A stretch of 64,000 nt of DNA from assembly GCA_050301235.1 (NCBI GenBank), contig JBNKZD010000291.1, positions 1 through 64,000 on the forward strand, given 5' to 3'. The first letter of the stretch is position 1, and each line of letters begins with the position of its first letter. Shown here piece after piece: positions 1 through 8,498 of the stretch. The stretch comes from JAFGIN01 sp050301235 (GTDB lineage: Bacteria; Fibrobacterota; Chitinivibrionia; Chitinivibrionales; Chitinispirillaceae). Made by a program: the position numbers and the translations under genes. The notes below the pieces were generated by a model. That model searched no databases and was not told the origin of the DNA. It saw only the letters and a list, made by a program, of their open reading frames with translations.

Positions 1-471
1 CATGGAGAGGGTGGTAACTTTACCAGAATTGCCAATATGCTCGAAAAGGGATTTTTCCCCTACCCTGGCAGGACAGATACAGTCAAAGGTTGTCTCTATG
101 TGAAAGATATCTGCAGGTTTATTCTCCAGCAGCTTGAATCAGGAAAGGGCTATTCTTTCTACAATTTCTGCTATCAGAAAAAATATACCACAAAAGATAT
201 AGTAAAAGCATTTTCAAAAGCTGTAGGATACAAAGCATTCTGCCCCGTAATCCCACTTGGGCTTGTTAATTTTGGAGCAAAATGTCTCAGTCTCTTTCAA
301 TTCCAATTTATCAAAAATATGGGACTGGTCCCGGACCGAATCATAAAACTGGTAAAATCCACTAACATATCATCCGAAAAACTCGCAAAAAGCGGCTTCA
401 CCTTTAATTGGACTCTGGAAGAAGCATTGGCAGACTGGTCGAAAGATTGTGGGGGAAAACACCTTTATTAA
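1..471 (+). CDS. NAD-dependent epimerase/dehydratase (extended SDR), 3' part only
   Basis: The left window edge cuts this gene; the frame is open from base 1 and 156 C-terminal residues are visible. The opening residues HGEGGNFTRIANMLEKG match the substrate-binding half of extended short-chain dehydrogenases, which follows the catalytic Tyr-x-x-x-Lys region. The later VKGCLYVKDICRFI matches the 'VxDV' segment typical of nucleotide-sugar epimerases. The Rossmann fold and catalytic residues lie outside the window, so the substrate cannot be stated; a sugar-nucleotide epimerase, reductase or dehydratase are all possible. An ATG at base 37 is internal to the domain and is not taken as the start. 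ptsP follows 23 bases downstream on the same strand. Confidence 0.75.
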   Translation, partial: HGEGGNFTRIANMLEKGFFPYPGRTDTVKGCLYVKDICRFILQQLESGKGYSFYNFCYQKKYTTKDIVKAFSKAVGYKAFCPVIPLGLVNFGAKCLSLFQFQFIKNMGLVPDRIIKLVKSTNISSEKLAKSGFTFNWTLEEALADWSKDCGGKHLY

Positions 472-494
472 TTCCATAATATATTTTAATTGTT

Positions 495-2735
495 ATGGAC
501 CATTTTCAGCTCATTTGCGATATAGGTGAGATCAATCAGGTTTTTACTGATTCCCGGAGTATTGAGACATTCCTGCAAAAGATTGTCGATCTTGTTGCGA
601 CTCACATGGCCACTGCGGTCTGCTCCATTTACCTCTTTGAAGAGAGTTCTTCTGAACTGGTTCTCAGCGCAACTCATGGTTTGAACCCGGATTCTGTTGG
701 AAAGGTCCGACTGAAATTAGGTGAGGGTCTGGTTGGGCTCGCCCTGAAAGAGCTTAAAATCATTAGTGAACATACGGGTAAACTACACCCTAATTTCAAA
801 GCTATTCCAGGTATCTCAGAAGAAAAATTTGATACGTTCCTGGCAGTTCCCATTTTACGCGGTGTTCTTAAAATTGGTGTACTGGTTATCCAAAGGGAGG
901 GTAGAAACGCTTATTCAGATAAAGATATAATCACCATGAGAGCGGTTACTTCACAGATGGCCAATATGCTTGAACTCGCACGTCTGTTCATTTCGATAAA
1001 TGGCAGCTCCAGACCGGCACCTGAACATAAAGCCATTTCGGTCCCGCAACTATTGAAAGGTAAGGTAGCATCTGAGGGGTTTGCCATGGGACCAGCACGG
1101 ATTGTTGATAGAAACCGAACCTTCGAAAGTTTTTCAAAGAAAATATTTGCAGGTTCTTACACACTCAATGATTTTAATAACGCAATCAGTCAGACTGAAC
1201 ATCAACTTGAAACACTTCAGAAACAGGTTGAAGAAAAACTATCAGATGTTGCATCCCTGATTTTCACAGCACATCTTCTTCTTCTTAAAGACAAGGAATT
1301 CGTTGGCTCGATGCAGCGAAAGATAGAAGATGGGGTCAATGCTCCTCAAGCCGTTATTGCTGTTGCCAAACACTATATAGACATTTTTTCACGAGGTTCA
1401 AATCTCTATATAAAAGAAAAAGTACAGGACATTGAAGATTTAAGCATTCGCTTACTGGGAAATCTTGTGCCAGAATTGATGTCTGAATACCAGTGTGCCA
1501 ACCACATTATTATTTCAACCGAGTTATTCCCTTCTGATATGTTGAAAATATCCTCTGAAAATGCGCTCGGAATTATACTGGTAACCGGTGGTACAACATC
1601 GCACCTATCAATTCTTGCCCGTTCACTTGGACTGCCACTTGTGATCATCGATTCCCCATCACTGCTGCTAATCCCTGATGAAACACACTTACTTCTCGAT
1701 GCAGAAGTCGGAAATCTTCATGTTAATCCGTCAAAAGCGGTGGTGGATCAATTTATAGCACGTAATGAAGGTCGCAAAAAAGCCGCATCAATAATGTCTT
1801 CAGTGTGTCCTGAAACTTTTACACAAGATCAGAAAAGAATCAGCTTGTATGCAAGTATAAATTTGTTATCGGATCTCAAACTGGCCAATGATGTAAAGTG
1901 TGAGGGAATAGGTCTGTACAGAACAGAATTCCCATTCCTTATCAGGAGCAATTTTCCATCAGAAGAGGAACAATTTGTTATCTATCGCAAACTTGTTGAT
2001 GGTATTGGTGATAAAATAATCACCTTCAGGACGCTGGACATTGGTGGCGACAAAGTACTTTCTTATTTTGATCTGCCAAAGGAACAAAACCCGTTTCTGG
2101 GAATGCGATCAATTAGATTTTCACTATCTAACAGAGAAATTTTCGATCAACAGATCAGAGCAATGCTGCGGGCAGGTAGCGGTGCAAAATTAAGAATAAT
2201 GTTCCCAATGATTTCCACAATGGAACAGTTTTTAGAGGCCAGAAACGCAGTTCTTGAAAGTATACACTATTTAAAAAACGAAAATATTCCGCATAATTCC
2301 ACCCCATCAATCGGGATGATGGTTGAGGTCCCTTCAGTGCTTTCCATTATCGATGAACTTGCAATGGCTGCTGATTTCTTTTCCATAGGGACCAACGATC
2401 TTGTTCAGTATTTACTCGCAGTAGATCGAACTAATGAAAAAGTTGCCAACCTGTTCATTCAACATCACCCATCAGTACTTAGAGCAATTAAGCAGGTCGC
2501 CAATGCTGCTATTCGTTATGGGAAAAGTATTTCGATCTGTGGTGACATGGCAACACAGGAGCGGTATATTCCATTTTTTATCGGGATAGGTGTCACCGAG
2601 TTAAGTATCGAACCATCTTCAATACCAAGGATACAGGAGCTGATCAAGAAAATTGACTCAAACAAAGCTTCTCTGCAGGCCGAAAACATCTTATCGACTG
2701 CAAGCATTACAGATGTAGAAAGACTGCTTCTTTAG
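495..2735 (+). CDS. ptsP: PEP-protein phosphotransferase with GAF domain (enzyme I-Ntr)
   Basis: 746 residues, close to the usual PtsP length. An N-terminal GAF domain (about 1-165) is followed by the enzyme I modules: HPr-binding and swivelling domains (about 185-420) with the signature GGTTSHLSILAR and phospho-His at about residue 370, then a PEP-binding TIM barrel (about 440-720) with GLYRTEFPFL, RTLDIGGDK, GIGTNDL-like SIGTNDLVQY and the catalytic Cys in ICGDMA (about 682). Known PtsP autophosphorylates from PEP and passes phosphate to NPr, feeding the nitrogen PTS, a regulatory rather than sugar-uptake pathway; the GAF domain senses a small ligand, glutamine in some species. No NPr or EIIA-Ntr gene is visible nearby. 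All catalytic motifs are intact. Confidence 0.93.
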   Translation: MDHFQLICDIGEINQVFTDSRSIETFLQKIVDLVATHMATAVCSIYLFEESSSELVLSATHGLNPDSVGKVRLKLGEGLVGLALKELKIISEHTGKLHPNFKAIPGISEEKFDTFLAVPILRGVLKIGVLVIQREGRNAYSDKDIITMRAVTSQMANMLELARLFISINGSSRPAPEHKAISVPQLLKGKVASEGFAMGPARIVDRNRTFESFSKKIFAGSYTLNDFNNAISQTEHQLETLQKQVEEKLSDVASLIFTAHLLLLKDKEFVGSMQRKIEDGVNAPQAVIAVAKHYIDIFSRGSNLYIKEKVQDIEDLSIRLLGNLVPELMSEYQCANHIIISTELFPSDMLKISSENALGIILVTGGTTSHLSILARSLGLPLVIIDSPSLLLIPDETHLLLDAEVGNLHVNPSKAVVDQFIARNEGRKKAASIMSSVCPETFTQDQKRISLYASINLLSDLKLANDVKCEGIGLYRTEFPFLIRSNFPSEEEQFVIYRKLVDGIGDKIITFRTLDIGGDKVLSYFDLPKEQNPFLGMRSIRFSLSNREIFDQQIRAMLRAGSGAKLRIMFPMISTMEQFLEARNAVLESIHYLKNENIPHNSTPSIGMMVEVPSVLSIIDELAMAADFFSIGTNDLVQYLLAVDRTNEKVANLFIQHHPSVLRAIKQVANAAIRYGKSISICGDMATQERYIPFFIGIGVTELSIEPSSIPRIQELIKKIDSNKASLQAENILSTASITDVERLLL

Positions 2736-2864
2736 CCTTCAATGTCGTTTTAAAACCACTTTTGCATCTCCCCTCCAAGTTGCAGATGGAAATGAATATA
2801 TCAAATAATAACGATTTTCTACAATGGGATTTAGACTTAAACAATCAGGGATGAATGGAAGGGT

Positions 2865-2892
2865 ATGTTGCGGGATTGATTCCCCGCAACAT
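2865..2892 (-). terminator. Hairpin downstream of the histone-like gene
   Basis: A perfect 10-bp stem (ATGTTGCGGG with CCCGCAACAT, 8-base loop) lies between the convergent ptsP and histone-like genes, 14 bases past the latter's stop codon. Neither side has a clear T-run, so it could be a weak or Rho-assisted terminator or a 3'-end stabiliser. Confidence 0.4.
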
Positions 2893-2906
2893 ATACATAT
2901 CTAAAA

Positions 2907-3323
2907 TTAGCTCTTTTTTGCTTTTGCTTTCTTAGCTTTTTTTGCCGGAGCTTTTTTTACAGCTTTTGGAGCTTTCTTTACAGCTTTTGGAGCTGCTTTT
3001 TGAGCTGCCTTGGAAGCGGCTTTAGGAGCAGCTTTTTTCGCTGCTTTCTTAGCAGGTTTTTTAGTTTCGTTGATAATTCTGTATGTCTGAGAAATTGAGA
3101 GTTTGTACTTCTTTGCAATATCAGTACCTGGAGTACCAGCTTCATACATAGAGACTATCTCTGCATTTCTTTCCGGGTTGTTGGAAAGAGAAGAGTCAAT
3201 GCCATATTTTTTTCTCAACTGATGAACTGCCTGACGGGTGATCCCGAATTCTGCGCCGATTGCTGCATCTGTTATCAGTTTTTTCTGCAGTTTGACGAGG
3301 TCAGTTTTACTGATTCTTGCCAT
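2907..3323 (-). CDS. HTH protein with histone H1-like Lys/Ala/Pro-rich tail
   Basis: 138 residues in two clearly different parts. Residues 1-45 hold a helix-turn-helix (IGAEFGITRQAVHQLRKKYG) and about 48-87 a second, resolvase/homeodomain-like one (GTDIAKKYKLSISQTYRII). From about residue 88 the protein is almost entirely Lys, Ala and Pro in short repeats of the KKAPKAV/KKAAPKAA kind, like eukaryotic H1 and bacterial Hc1/AlgP-type tails that bind DNA non-specifically. It is probably an abundant nucleoid-associated protein or regulator. The start is set by AGGAG nine bases before the ATG. That ribosome-binding site has an exact 11-base complement further upstream in the putative leader (3421-3431), suggesting translational control. 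The exact role is unknown. Confidence 0.75.
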   Translation of the reverse strand: MARISKTDLVKLQKKLITDAAIGAEFGITRQAVHQLRKKYGIDSSLSNNPERNAEIVSMYEAGTPGTDIAKKYKLSISQTYRIINETKKPAKKAAKKAAPKAASKAAQKAAPKAVKKAPKAVKKAPAKKAKKAKAKKS

Positions 3324-3329
3324 AGAGTC

Positions 3330-3448
3330 TTACTCCTCATTTGAAATTGAAAGTATAGATTAAATATAGTGTAAATGATAATGTTTCTCGAATCGAACAA
3401 TACTATCTTAAAGTGTGTTGATGAGGAGTAAAGGTTTTCAATCTTTAC
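3330..3448 (-). promoter_or_regulatory. Candidate SD-sequestering switch in leader of histone-like gene
   Basis: Read on the minus strand, TTACTCCTCAT (3431-3421) is perfectly complementary to ATGAGGAGTAA (3340-3330), which contains the Shine-Dalgarno sequence of the histone-like gene. A competing 6-bp hairpin, GTAAAG (3448-3443) with CTTTAC (3433-3428), overlaps the anti-SD strand, so the two pairings exclude each other. Function is inferred only from complementarity. Confidence 0.4.
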
Positions 3449-3454
3449 GCTACC

Positions 3455-3483
3455 AATATAATTGATTTTTAACTACTGCGCAA
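3455..3483 (-). promoter_or_regulatory. Candidate sigma70-type promoter for histone-like gene
   Basis: On the minus strand TTGCGC, a 17-base spacer and TATATT are present. The -10 matches consensus at 5 of 6 positions, the -35 at only 3. Initiation about seven bases downstream would make a leader of about 125 nt containing both competing structures. A second -10-like TATACT nearer the gene is an alternative that would exclude them. Confidence 0.3.
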
Positions 3484-3806
3484 CAGTTTTTTTTAAAATG
3501 TCAGTTAACTCTACAGAAATTACTTCCCGGCCTCCCGTTTTTTCCCATTTGCCCTATTGCGTTTGTCTACTGTTGAATGCGATAAACCTGCGTCAATACT
3601 TCATTTTAATTTTCAACGTAAATAAAAAAGAGTATCGCAAAAAGTTCCAGCGATGTTTAAAAAAAATTCTACTACAAGAGCCTATTATGAATTCTTCATT
3701 AAAAAAATAAGATTCAGGAAAATAAAACTATTTCAGCACCATATACATTATATTTCAAACCGTGATGCTCTCATTAATTTCAGAATGAATATCAGGAGAC
3801 CATACA
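3484..3806. other. AT-rich intergenic region, nothing recognised
   Basis: Apart from the ribosome-binding site CAGGAG just ahead of the GIY-YIG gene, no RNA gene, repeat or credible small gene was found in this stretch. The short open frames here have no family resemblance and no consistent ribosome-binding site. Confidence 0.5.
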
Positions 3807-5258
3807 ATGCAGGAAGAGATCATATTGTACTTACGAGAACATCCAGAAGGAGTTTCATCTCTGGAGCTGGCTTCAATATTCCTGAAGTTTAAGAATCCCG
3901 AACCAGCAATTGCCCACAAAGCTGTTGTGGCAATACTCAAGAATGATAGACGATGCAGAGTGGACAACAGGAATGTCTGGTTTGCACAGATTCAAAAAGA
4001 ACATGGGCGATCACTGCGCGAGGAACCATTTACGGCAGTATACTGTTTGACTGGCCTATTCGGAAAAATAAGGTCGCTACATTACGTTTCGTTATGGAAT
4101 ATATTTGAAAATCAATCATGCATCTTTAATTCATGGCTTACAAATTCAACCATTCCACAGCACCAGGATTCCAATTCTTTTGCTGCTGATATGGACGATG
4201 ACCAGACCGATAACATACCCCGCTCTGAAGAGCAGACGATCAGAAATGTATTTCATCATTTAAAAAACCGTATACCTGTATTTCTCTCATCCTCAGATTG
4301 TTTATCAATCAAGAAGGCATTACAGCAATATGGTTACTATCTAACAGATGATACACTGCTTCTGTCAGAACTTCTGAGAGCTCTCGATATCAGTGTTCCA
4401 AAGCCGTTAACATTGGAATCTGTCTGCCAGTCTCTGCACTATCCAGTAGTTGCCATTAATGACATTAGTAAAGCACCTGCGCTCTATTCGGATATAATCA
4501 GGGAAATGTTTGTGTCTCTTGTTGAAAAAGGGATTGAAACACGAAGTGCATTTGATGAACTAACAATGAAGTATTCGGTCGATTATTTTAAGGGAAAAGA
4601 GTTTTCAATAGCCACACTGCGATCCCTGCCACAGATTTCAGGAGTGTACGGTTTCAAAGACAAAAATGACTCCTTTATCTATATTGGAAAGGCAAAGAAT
4701 CTTAGACGGAGGTTAACCAGCTATTTTCGAGATACCGATGAATCACCCGAAAAAATTGATCGTCTTCGTAAAGAAGCACACCAACTTGTAACATACCAAT
4801 GCGGTTCGGAACTTGAAGCGATCATCTATGAGTACAGGCTTATCAGAAAACACAAACCGGTACTTAATTCACAAATTGATATCAATGAGCGGGCAGGCGC
4901 TTTCAAACCTGTATCAGACTGTGTAATATTGCTTCCGCATGCACAGTCTGGTAAATGCATGCTTTTTTTCATGCGCCAGAACCAGAAAATAATAATGAAA
5001 CAGGTTGAAACAGTATCATTGGATAAGAATTCACTGCAATCAGAAATTGATACCTGTTTTTTTAAAGGAACACTCACAGCAGAAACGACAGATTTTCCAG
5101 AGATTGAACTTGCTACACGCTGGGTGAAAAGTAACCGGGACTCAATTAATCTTATCGACGTTTTTAACTATTCCAGTTCGGAAGAAGTTACTGAGACCCT
5201 TGCGGAACAAATCAGAACACTCTCTGAAGAAAAAAATCTTAATTCAGAAAAAGAATAA
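3807..5258 (+). CDS. Winged-helix / GIY-YIG nuclease domain protein
   Basis: 483 residues; the ATG follows CAGGAG. Residues 1-60 look like a winged helix (LREHPEGVSSLELASIFLKF). Residues about 270-365 are a UvrC/Cho-type GIY-YIG nuclease domain: SGVYGF, FIYIGKAKNLRRRLTSYF, and the metal-binding Glu in GSELEAIIYEYRLIRKHKP. UvrC-like enzymes nick DNA beside lesions; related proteins fuse this domain to a DnaQ exonuclease, but no exonuclease motifs are visible in the 200-residue middle section here, which is unassigned. UvrC HhH and RNase H-like domains are also absent. The most likely role is DNA repair or structure-specific cleavage. The gene converges on pilQ with 25 bases between, so it is not part of the pilus operon. 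Confidence 0.75.
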   Translation: MQEEIILYLREHPEGVSSLELASIFLKFKNPEPAIAHKAVVAILKNDRRCRVDNRNVWFAQIQKEHGRSLREEPFTAVYCLTGLFGKIRSLHYVSLWNIFENQSCIFNSWLTNSTIPQHQDSNSFAADMDDDQTDNIPRSEEQTIRNVFHHLKNRIPVFLSSSDCLSIKKALQQYGYYLTDDTLLLSELLRALDISVPKPLTLESVCQSLHYPVVAINDISKAPALYSDIIREMFVSLVEKGIETRSAFDELTMKYSVDYFKGKEFSIATLRSLPQISGVYGFKDKNDSFIYIGKAKNLRRRLTSYFRDTDESPEKIDRLRKEAHQLVTYQCGSELEAIIYEYRLIRKHKPVLNSQIDINERAGAFKPVSDCVILLPHAQSGKCMLFFMRQNQKIIMKQVETVSLDKNSLQSEIDTCFFKGTLTAETTDFPEIELATRWVKSNRDSINLIDVFNYSSSEEVTETLAEQIRTLSEEKNLNSEKE

Positions 5259-5283
5259 CATCAATAAACCTACACTACTTCTG

Positions 5284-6591
5284 TTATTGAACAGGTTCAG
5301 AAATATCCTGCTCTACTGTTGGAATCTGCGTTGAAATTGAACTGACATCCCGTGTAATTATGTGTGGTGTTACAAAAATGATCAGATCCTTTTTATCAAC
5401 ATTTTTGGATGATTTTTTAAATAGATTACCAAGAAGCGGAATATCTTTTAAAACCGGTATTCCTGATTCACTCTTAATCGATTCATTTGATGTCAAACCT
5501 GCAATAACAACAGTTTCGCCATTATTGACAGCGACATTTGTACTGGCACTCTGTTCGTTAATTACAGGTAGACCATCCTGAAGTATATACGATTCTTTTT
5601 TCGGTTTCAATTCCATAAGTATACGTCCATCACCTGAAATATGGGGCTTAACTACAAGTTCCGTACCGGCATCAATCATTTTAACCACAGTATTGCCGGC
5701 TTCATCAAGATATTTTACCGGAATCTGTTGCCCCATAAAAATTCTGGCGGATTTGTTGTCCATTGTAGTAACCTGTGGTTGAGCAACAACCTCACCTCTA
5801 TTATCTGTAAATAAGTACTCCAGTGCCGCGGAAAAATTTTCGGCGTTCAGGATACCATAGGTGATACGTTCCAGTGCTCCGGAAACAAATCCAACCCCTT
5901 CCGGAATATGTTGCGCACTGACATTGGCACTCCCGTCCATATATCCCCAGTGAATTCCGACTCGTTGTATCGCCCCGGAACTGACTTCAATGATTTTGCA
6001 TGAAATTGAGATTTGTGGTGTTTCAACATCCAGTTCTTTTATCATTTTTTTTACTTGAGAGATAATATCATCTGTATCATAAATTATTAACGCATTATTT
6101 CGTTCAACGACAGTAATTTTTCCCCTTAATGAGAGCAACGACTGTATCGACTCCATCATCTCCTTTGCTTGTGCGTTCTGTATTTTTATAATTTCCCGTC
6201 TGAGTGGACTTAATTCCTGAGCAGCTTGAAAAGTGGTGGCCTGATCGATTCGCTGTTTATTAAAATCCTCAAGTGGTACTACATAAATGTAAGATCCTTC
6301 AACAGCTACCGACAAATTGGTCATTCTGCAAACGATACTGAGGATTTCATTCCATGGTTTATTAGTCACAGTTAATGTAACCCTACCTTTGACTGCTTCG
6401 GCAGCAATGATATCAACACCGCTGTAGACACTCAACTGTCTGAACACAGACCTGACATCAGCATCATGTACTTCATAAAACTCAATCACTTTTCCATTAG
6501 ACTTGAGCAAATCATTTGCAGTGTAACCATTTCCAACAATTGTCAGCACAATTGTCAGCGAAATAATGGTATTCAGAGATCCAGCTTTCAT
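5284..6591 (-). CDS. pilQ: Type IV pilus secretin PilQ (short form)
   Basis: 435 residues with a signal peptide (about 1-24), an STN/secretin N0-like domain (about 35-110, ending NLSVAVEGSYIYVVP), one secretin-N (N1) domain with KIQNAQAKEMMESIQSLL, and the pore-forming secretin domain with VVAQPQVTTMDNKSARI and the C-terminal signature ending GIPVLKDIPLLGNLFKK...DLIIFVTPHII. It forms the outer-membrane gate for the pilus. At 435 residues it is much shorter than typical PilQ because the AMIN domains are missing; an AMIN-like domain occurs instead in the upstream gene, whose stop overlaps this ATG by four bases. It is the last gene of pilMNOPQ. Confidence 0.92.
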   Translation of the reverse strand: MKAGSLNTIISLTIVLTIVGNGYTANDLLKSNGKVIEFYEVHDADVRSVFRQLSVYSGVDIIAAEAVKGRVTLTVTNKPWNEILSIVCRMTNLSVAVEGSYIYVVPLEDFNKQRIDQATTFQAAQELSPLRREIIKIQNAQAKEMMESIQSLLSLRGKITVVERNNALIIYDTDDIISQVKKMIKELDVETPQISISCKIIEVSSGAIQRVGIHWGYMDGSANVSAQHIPEGVGFVSGALERITYGILNAENFSAALEYLFTDNRGEVVAQPQVTTMDNKSARIFMGQQIPVKYLDEAGNTVVKMIDAGTELVVKPHISGDGRILMELKPKKESYILQDGLPVINEQSASTNVAVNNGETVVIAGLTSNESIKSESGIPVLKDIPLLGNLFKKSSKNVDKKDLIIFVTPHIITRDVSSISTQIPTVEQDISEPVQ

Positions 6592-8498
6592 CGGAACCTC
6601 GCTTCCTCATCTGTATTAATACCTTTTAAACGCAATGTAAAGGAACGGGAAATCCCGAATTCCGTTAAAAGAAAAACCACCCGATCCTGAAATACTTTAA
6701 GTACTTTTCCATTTTCAACAGCATCGTTTTCTCTCAAGGTAAACGCCTGATTTTTACTGCTTTTATCCTCAAAAAGAGCTACCTTATCGCTGCCATCAAT
6801 GAGAACTCCTACCAATTGGAGTTGATCAATCGATGCCTTACCTCGCTGCAAGAGAGAATCTTTGTACAGAGGCTTAAACGGATCACGCCCTTTTTGATGA
6901 TAACGAATCACAAGATCGGCTCCACTCTTTTCATCCCTGAATATTTCTTCTTCACCAATCTGCTGAGATACCTTCCGGATAGCGATGGAATCGTATGATA
7001 AATCACGCTGCTGAGACCTCAGTTCGACGTTCTCCTCAATCTTTATACCTGAAGTCTGAACTTCTGCAGCAACACTTTCCCGATCAGCTATTGCCAGCTG
7101 TGAAGGTTCATTAATAAATTTGCTGCTGATCCAGCCAGTTGTTCCATTAACCGAAATTCTGGTCCAGCCATTATTACTTGTAATTCTTTGAGCATACATA
7201 CCTTTCATTACCTTAGTAATTGCAACAGAGGTAACTGATGGTCGCAGTCTGACATTTACCTCGTTACCGGTAATAAGTACTGTGTCGTTTGCTTCAGGGT
7301 TCGTTTTAGAAGCCACTGAAGCCTCAGAGAGTTTTTTATTTTCTGATATGTTATTATCAAGTTCAGGTGTTGTTTTTTCAGAACTATTTTCTGCGACGGA
7401 GGCTACCGGAATATCCTTCTGAATAGTTTCAGCAGCGTGTGGTTCTGAAAAAAATTCGCCGACTCGAAAAACCGGCCCATTACTTAAATTCAAAGCAACA
7501 TCTTTTTCGGCTCGCTCCCCCATTTTTTTTAAATCAATCTCGTAGGGTTTGACATATGTCAGCTCATGTTCCCAGTCACTCCCGGTATGTGCACTCCAGA
7601 ACGCATTATAAGATGATTTACTGATCGTCATTACAGTTAAATGCAGAGAATCCTCAAATATGATGCTTGTCTGGCCAACAAATTCTGGTGCATTTACAAC
7701 GATTTTGGCAATCAATGCATTTTCATTACCTTTTTTTTCGGAAATGATGATTTTTTTATACGCAGAACGGGGATGAATTTCATAAATGGATTTTTCCAGA
7801 CCACTTTTTACATTTTTAAAAGAACACACAATTGAATCCCGGTTTCGTACTATACTACCTTTCACAAAGGTATTGAACCGAAAATTAATTCTGCAAACCT
7901 GTTCTCTGTATACCATAGAAATATCGGTAAGTAACACACCCGGTTTTTCCACATTTTTTTTGATATTGCTTTTCGAAGAGATTACATCAGGCTCTACAGC
8001 CTTCTGTTCTGTTTTATCGGTAGTCGTGGATCTGTTATTGTTTTTTTCAAATGCAGCTGGTGCTTTCCAGTTGAATGAATAACCAGGTTTTTTTGATAAC
8101 AGTATATAAATATCGTTATTTTTTCTTTTCAATACAGGTTTTCCATCAATTGGATCTTTCATGGAAATTTTCAATTGTACAATTGCGCCGTCTTTTTTTT
8201 CTGATGCAACCAGGGAGGTCACCGGCGATTTTTTATCGAATTTTGTGTACGAAAAATCCTGTAACCCATAAATGCACCCTGGTAATATGACCGTAACTGT
8301 TGTAGAGGAATTTGACGTTTTACAATCAATTTGATTATCAGATTTGAGAAATAATATAGTGCCCCGATCACCAGATACAATTTCCATTCCCGAGAGAACC
8401 GATGAGGCGGTTACTCCAGACGGGAGTGCTGTTACTAAAAATAGTGCGATCATCATCCTAAGCGCTATATACCAGTTTTTCATGTGTCGCATATTCAT
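6588..8498 (-). CDS. pilP: PilP-like pilus assembly protein fused to AMIN and SH3 domains
   Basis: 636 residues. A hydrophobic signal segment (about 8-31) is followed by AMIN-like beta-rich modules (about 32-135, and a second around 190-290), a linker, a bacterial SH3 domain (about 405-465: GNEVNVRLRPSVTSVAITKVMKG...GWTRISVNGTTGWISSKFI) and a C-terminal PilP-like domain (about 530-625: GRDPFKPLY, IDQLQLVGVLIDG, REND). Known PilP links the inner-membrane PilN/O complex to PilQ; AMIN and SH3 domains bind peptidoglycan. The order suggests one protein does both the PilP job and the wall anchoring usually done by PilQ's N-terminus. It lies in the PilP position between pilO and pilQ. There is no lipobox, unlike classical PilP lipoproteins. 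Confidence 0.8.
   Translation of the reverse strand: MNMRHMKNWYIALRMMIALFLVTALPSGVTASSVLSGMEIVSGDRGTILFLKSDNQIDCKTSNSSTTVTVILPGCIYGLQDFSYTKFDKKSPVTSLVASEKKDGAIVQLKISMKDPIDGKPVLKRKNNDIYILLSKKPGYSFNWKAPAAFEKNNNRSTTTDKTEQKAVEPDVISSKSNIKKNVEKPGVLLTDISMVYREQVCRINFRFNTFVKGSIVRNRDSIVCSFKNVKSGLEKSIYEIHPRSAYKKIIISEKKGNENALIAKIVVNAPEFVGQTSIIFEDSLHLTVMTISKSSYNAFWSAHTGSDWEHELTYVKPYEIDLKKMGERAEKDVALNLSNGPVFRVGEFFSEPHAAETIQKDIPVASVAENSSEKTTPELDNNISENKKLSEASVASKTNPEANDTVLITGNEVNVRLRPSVTSVAITKVMKGMYAQRITSNNGWTRISVNGTTGWISSKFINEPSQLAIADRESVAAEVQTSGIKIEENVELRSQQRDLSYDSIAIRKVSQQIGEEEIFRDEKSGADLVIRYHQKGRDPFKPLYKDSLLQRGKASIDQLQLVGVLIDGSDKVALFEDKSSKNQAFTLRENDAVENGKVLKVFQDRVVFLLTEFGISRSFTLRLKGINTDEEARFR

Noticed and set aside
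3462..3892. Small plus-strand frames before the GIY-YIG gene
   Set aside because: AT-rich, no ribosome-binding sites, no recognised motifs, and one overlaps the real start.
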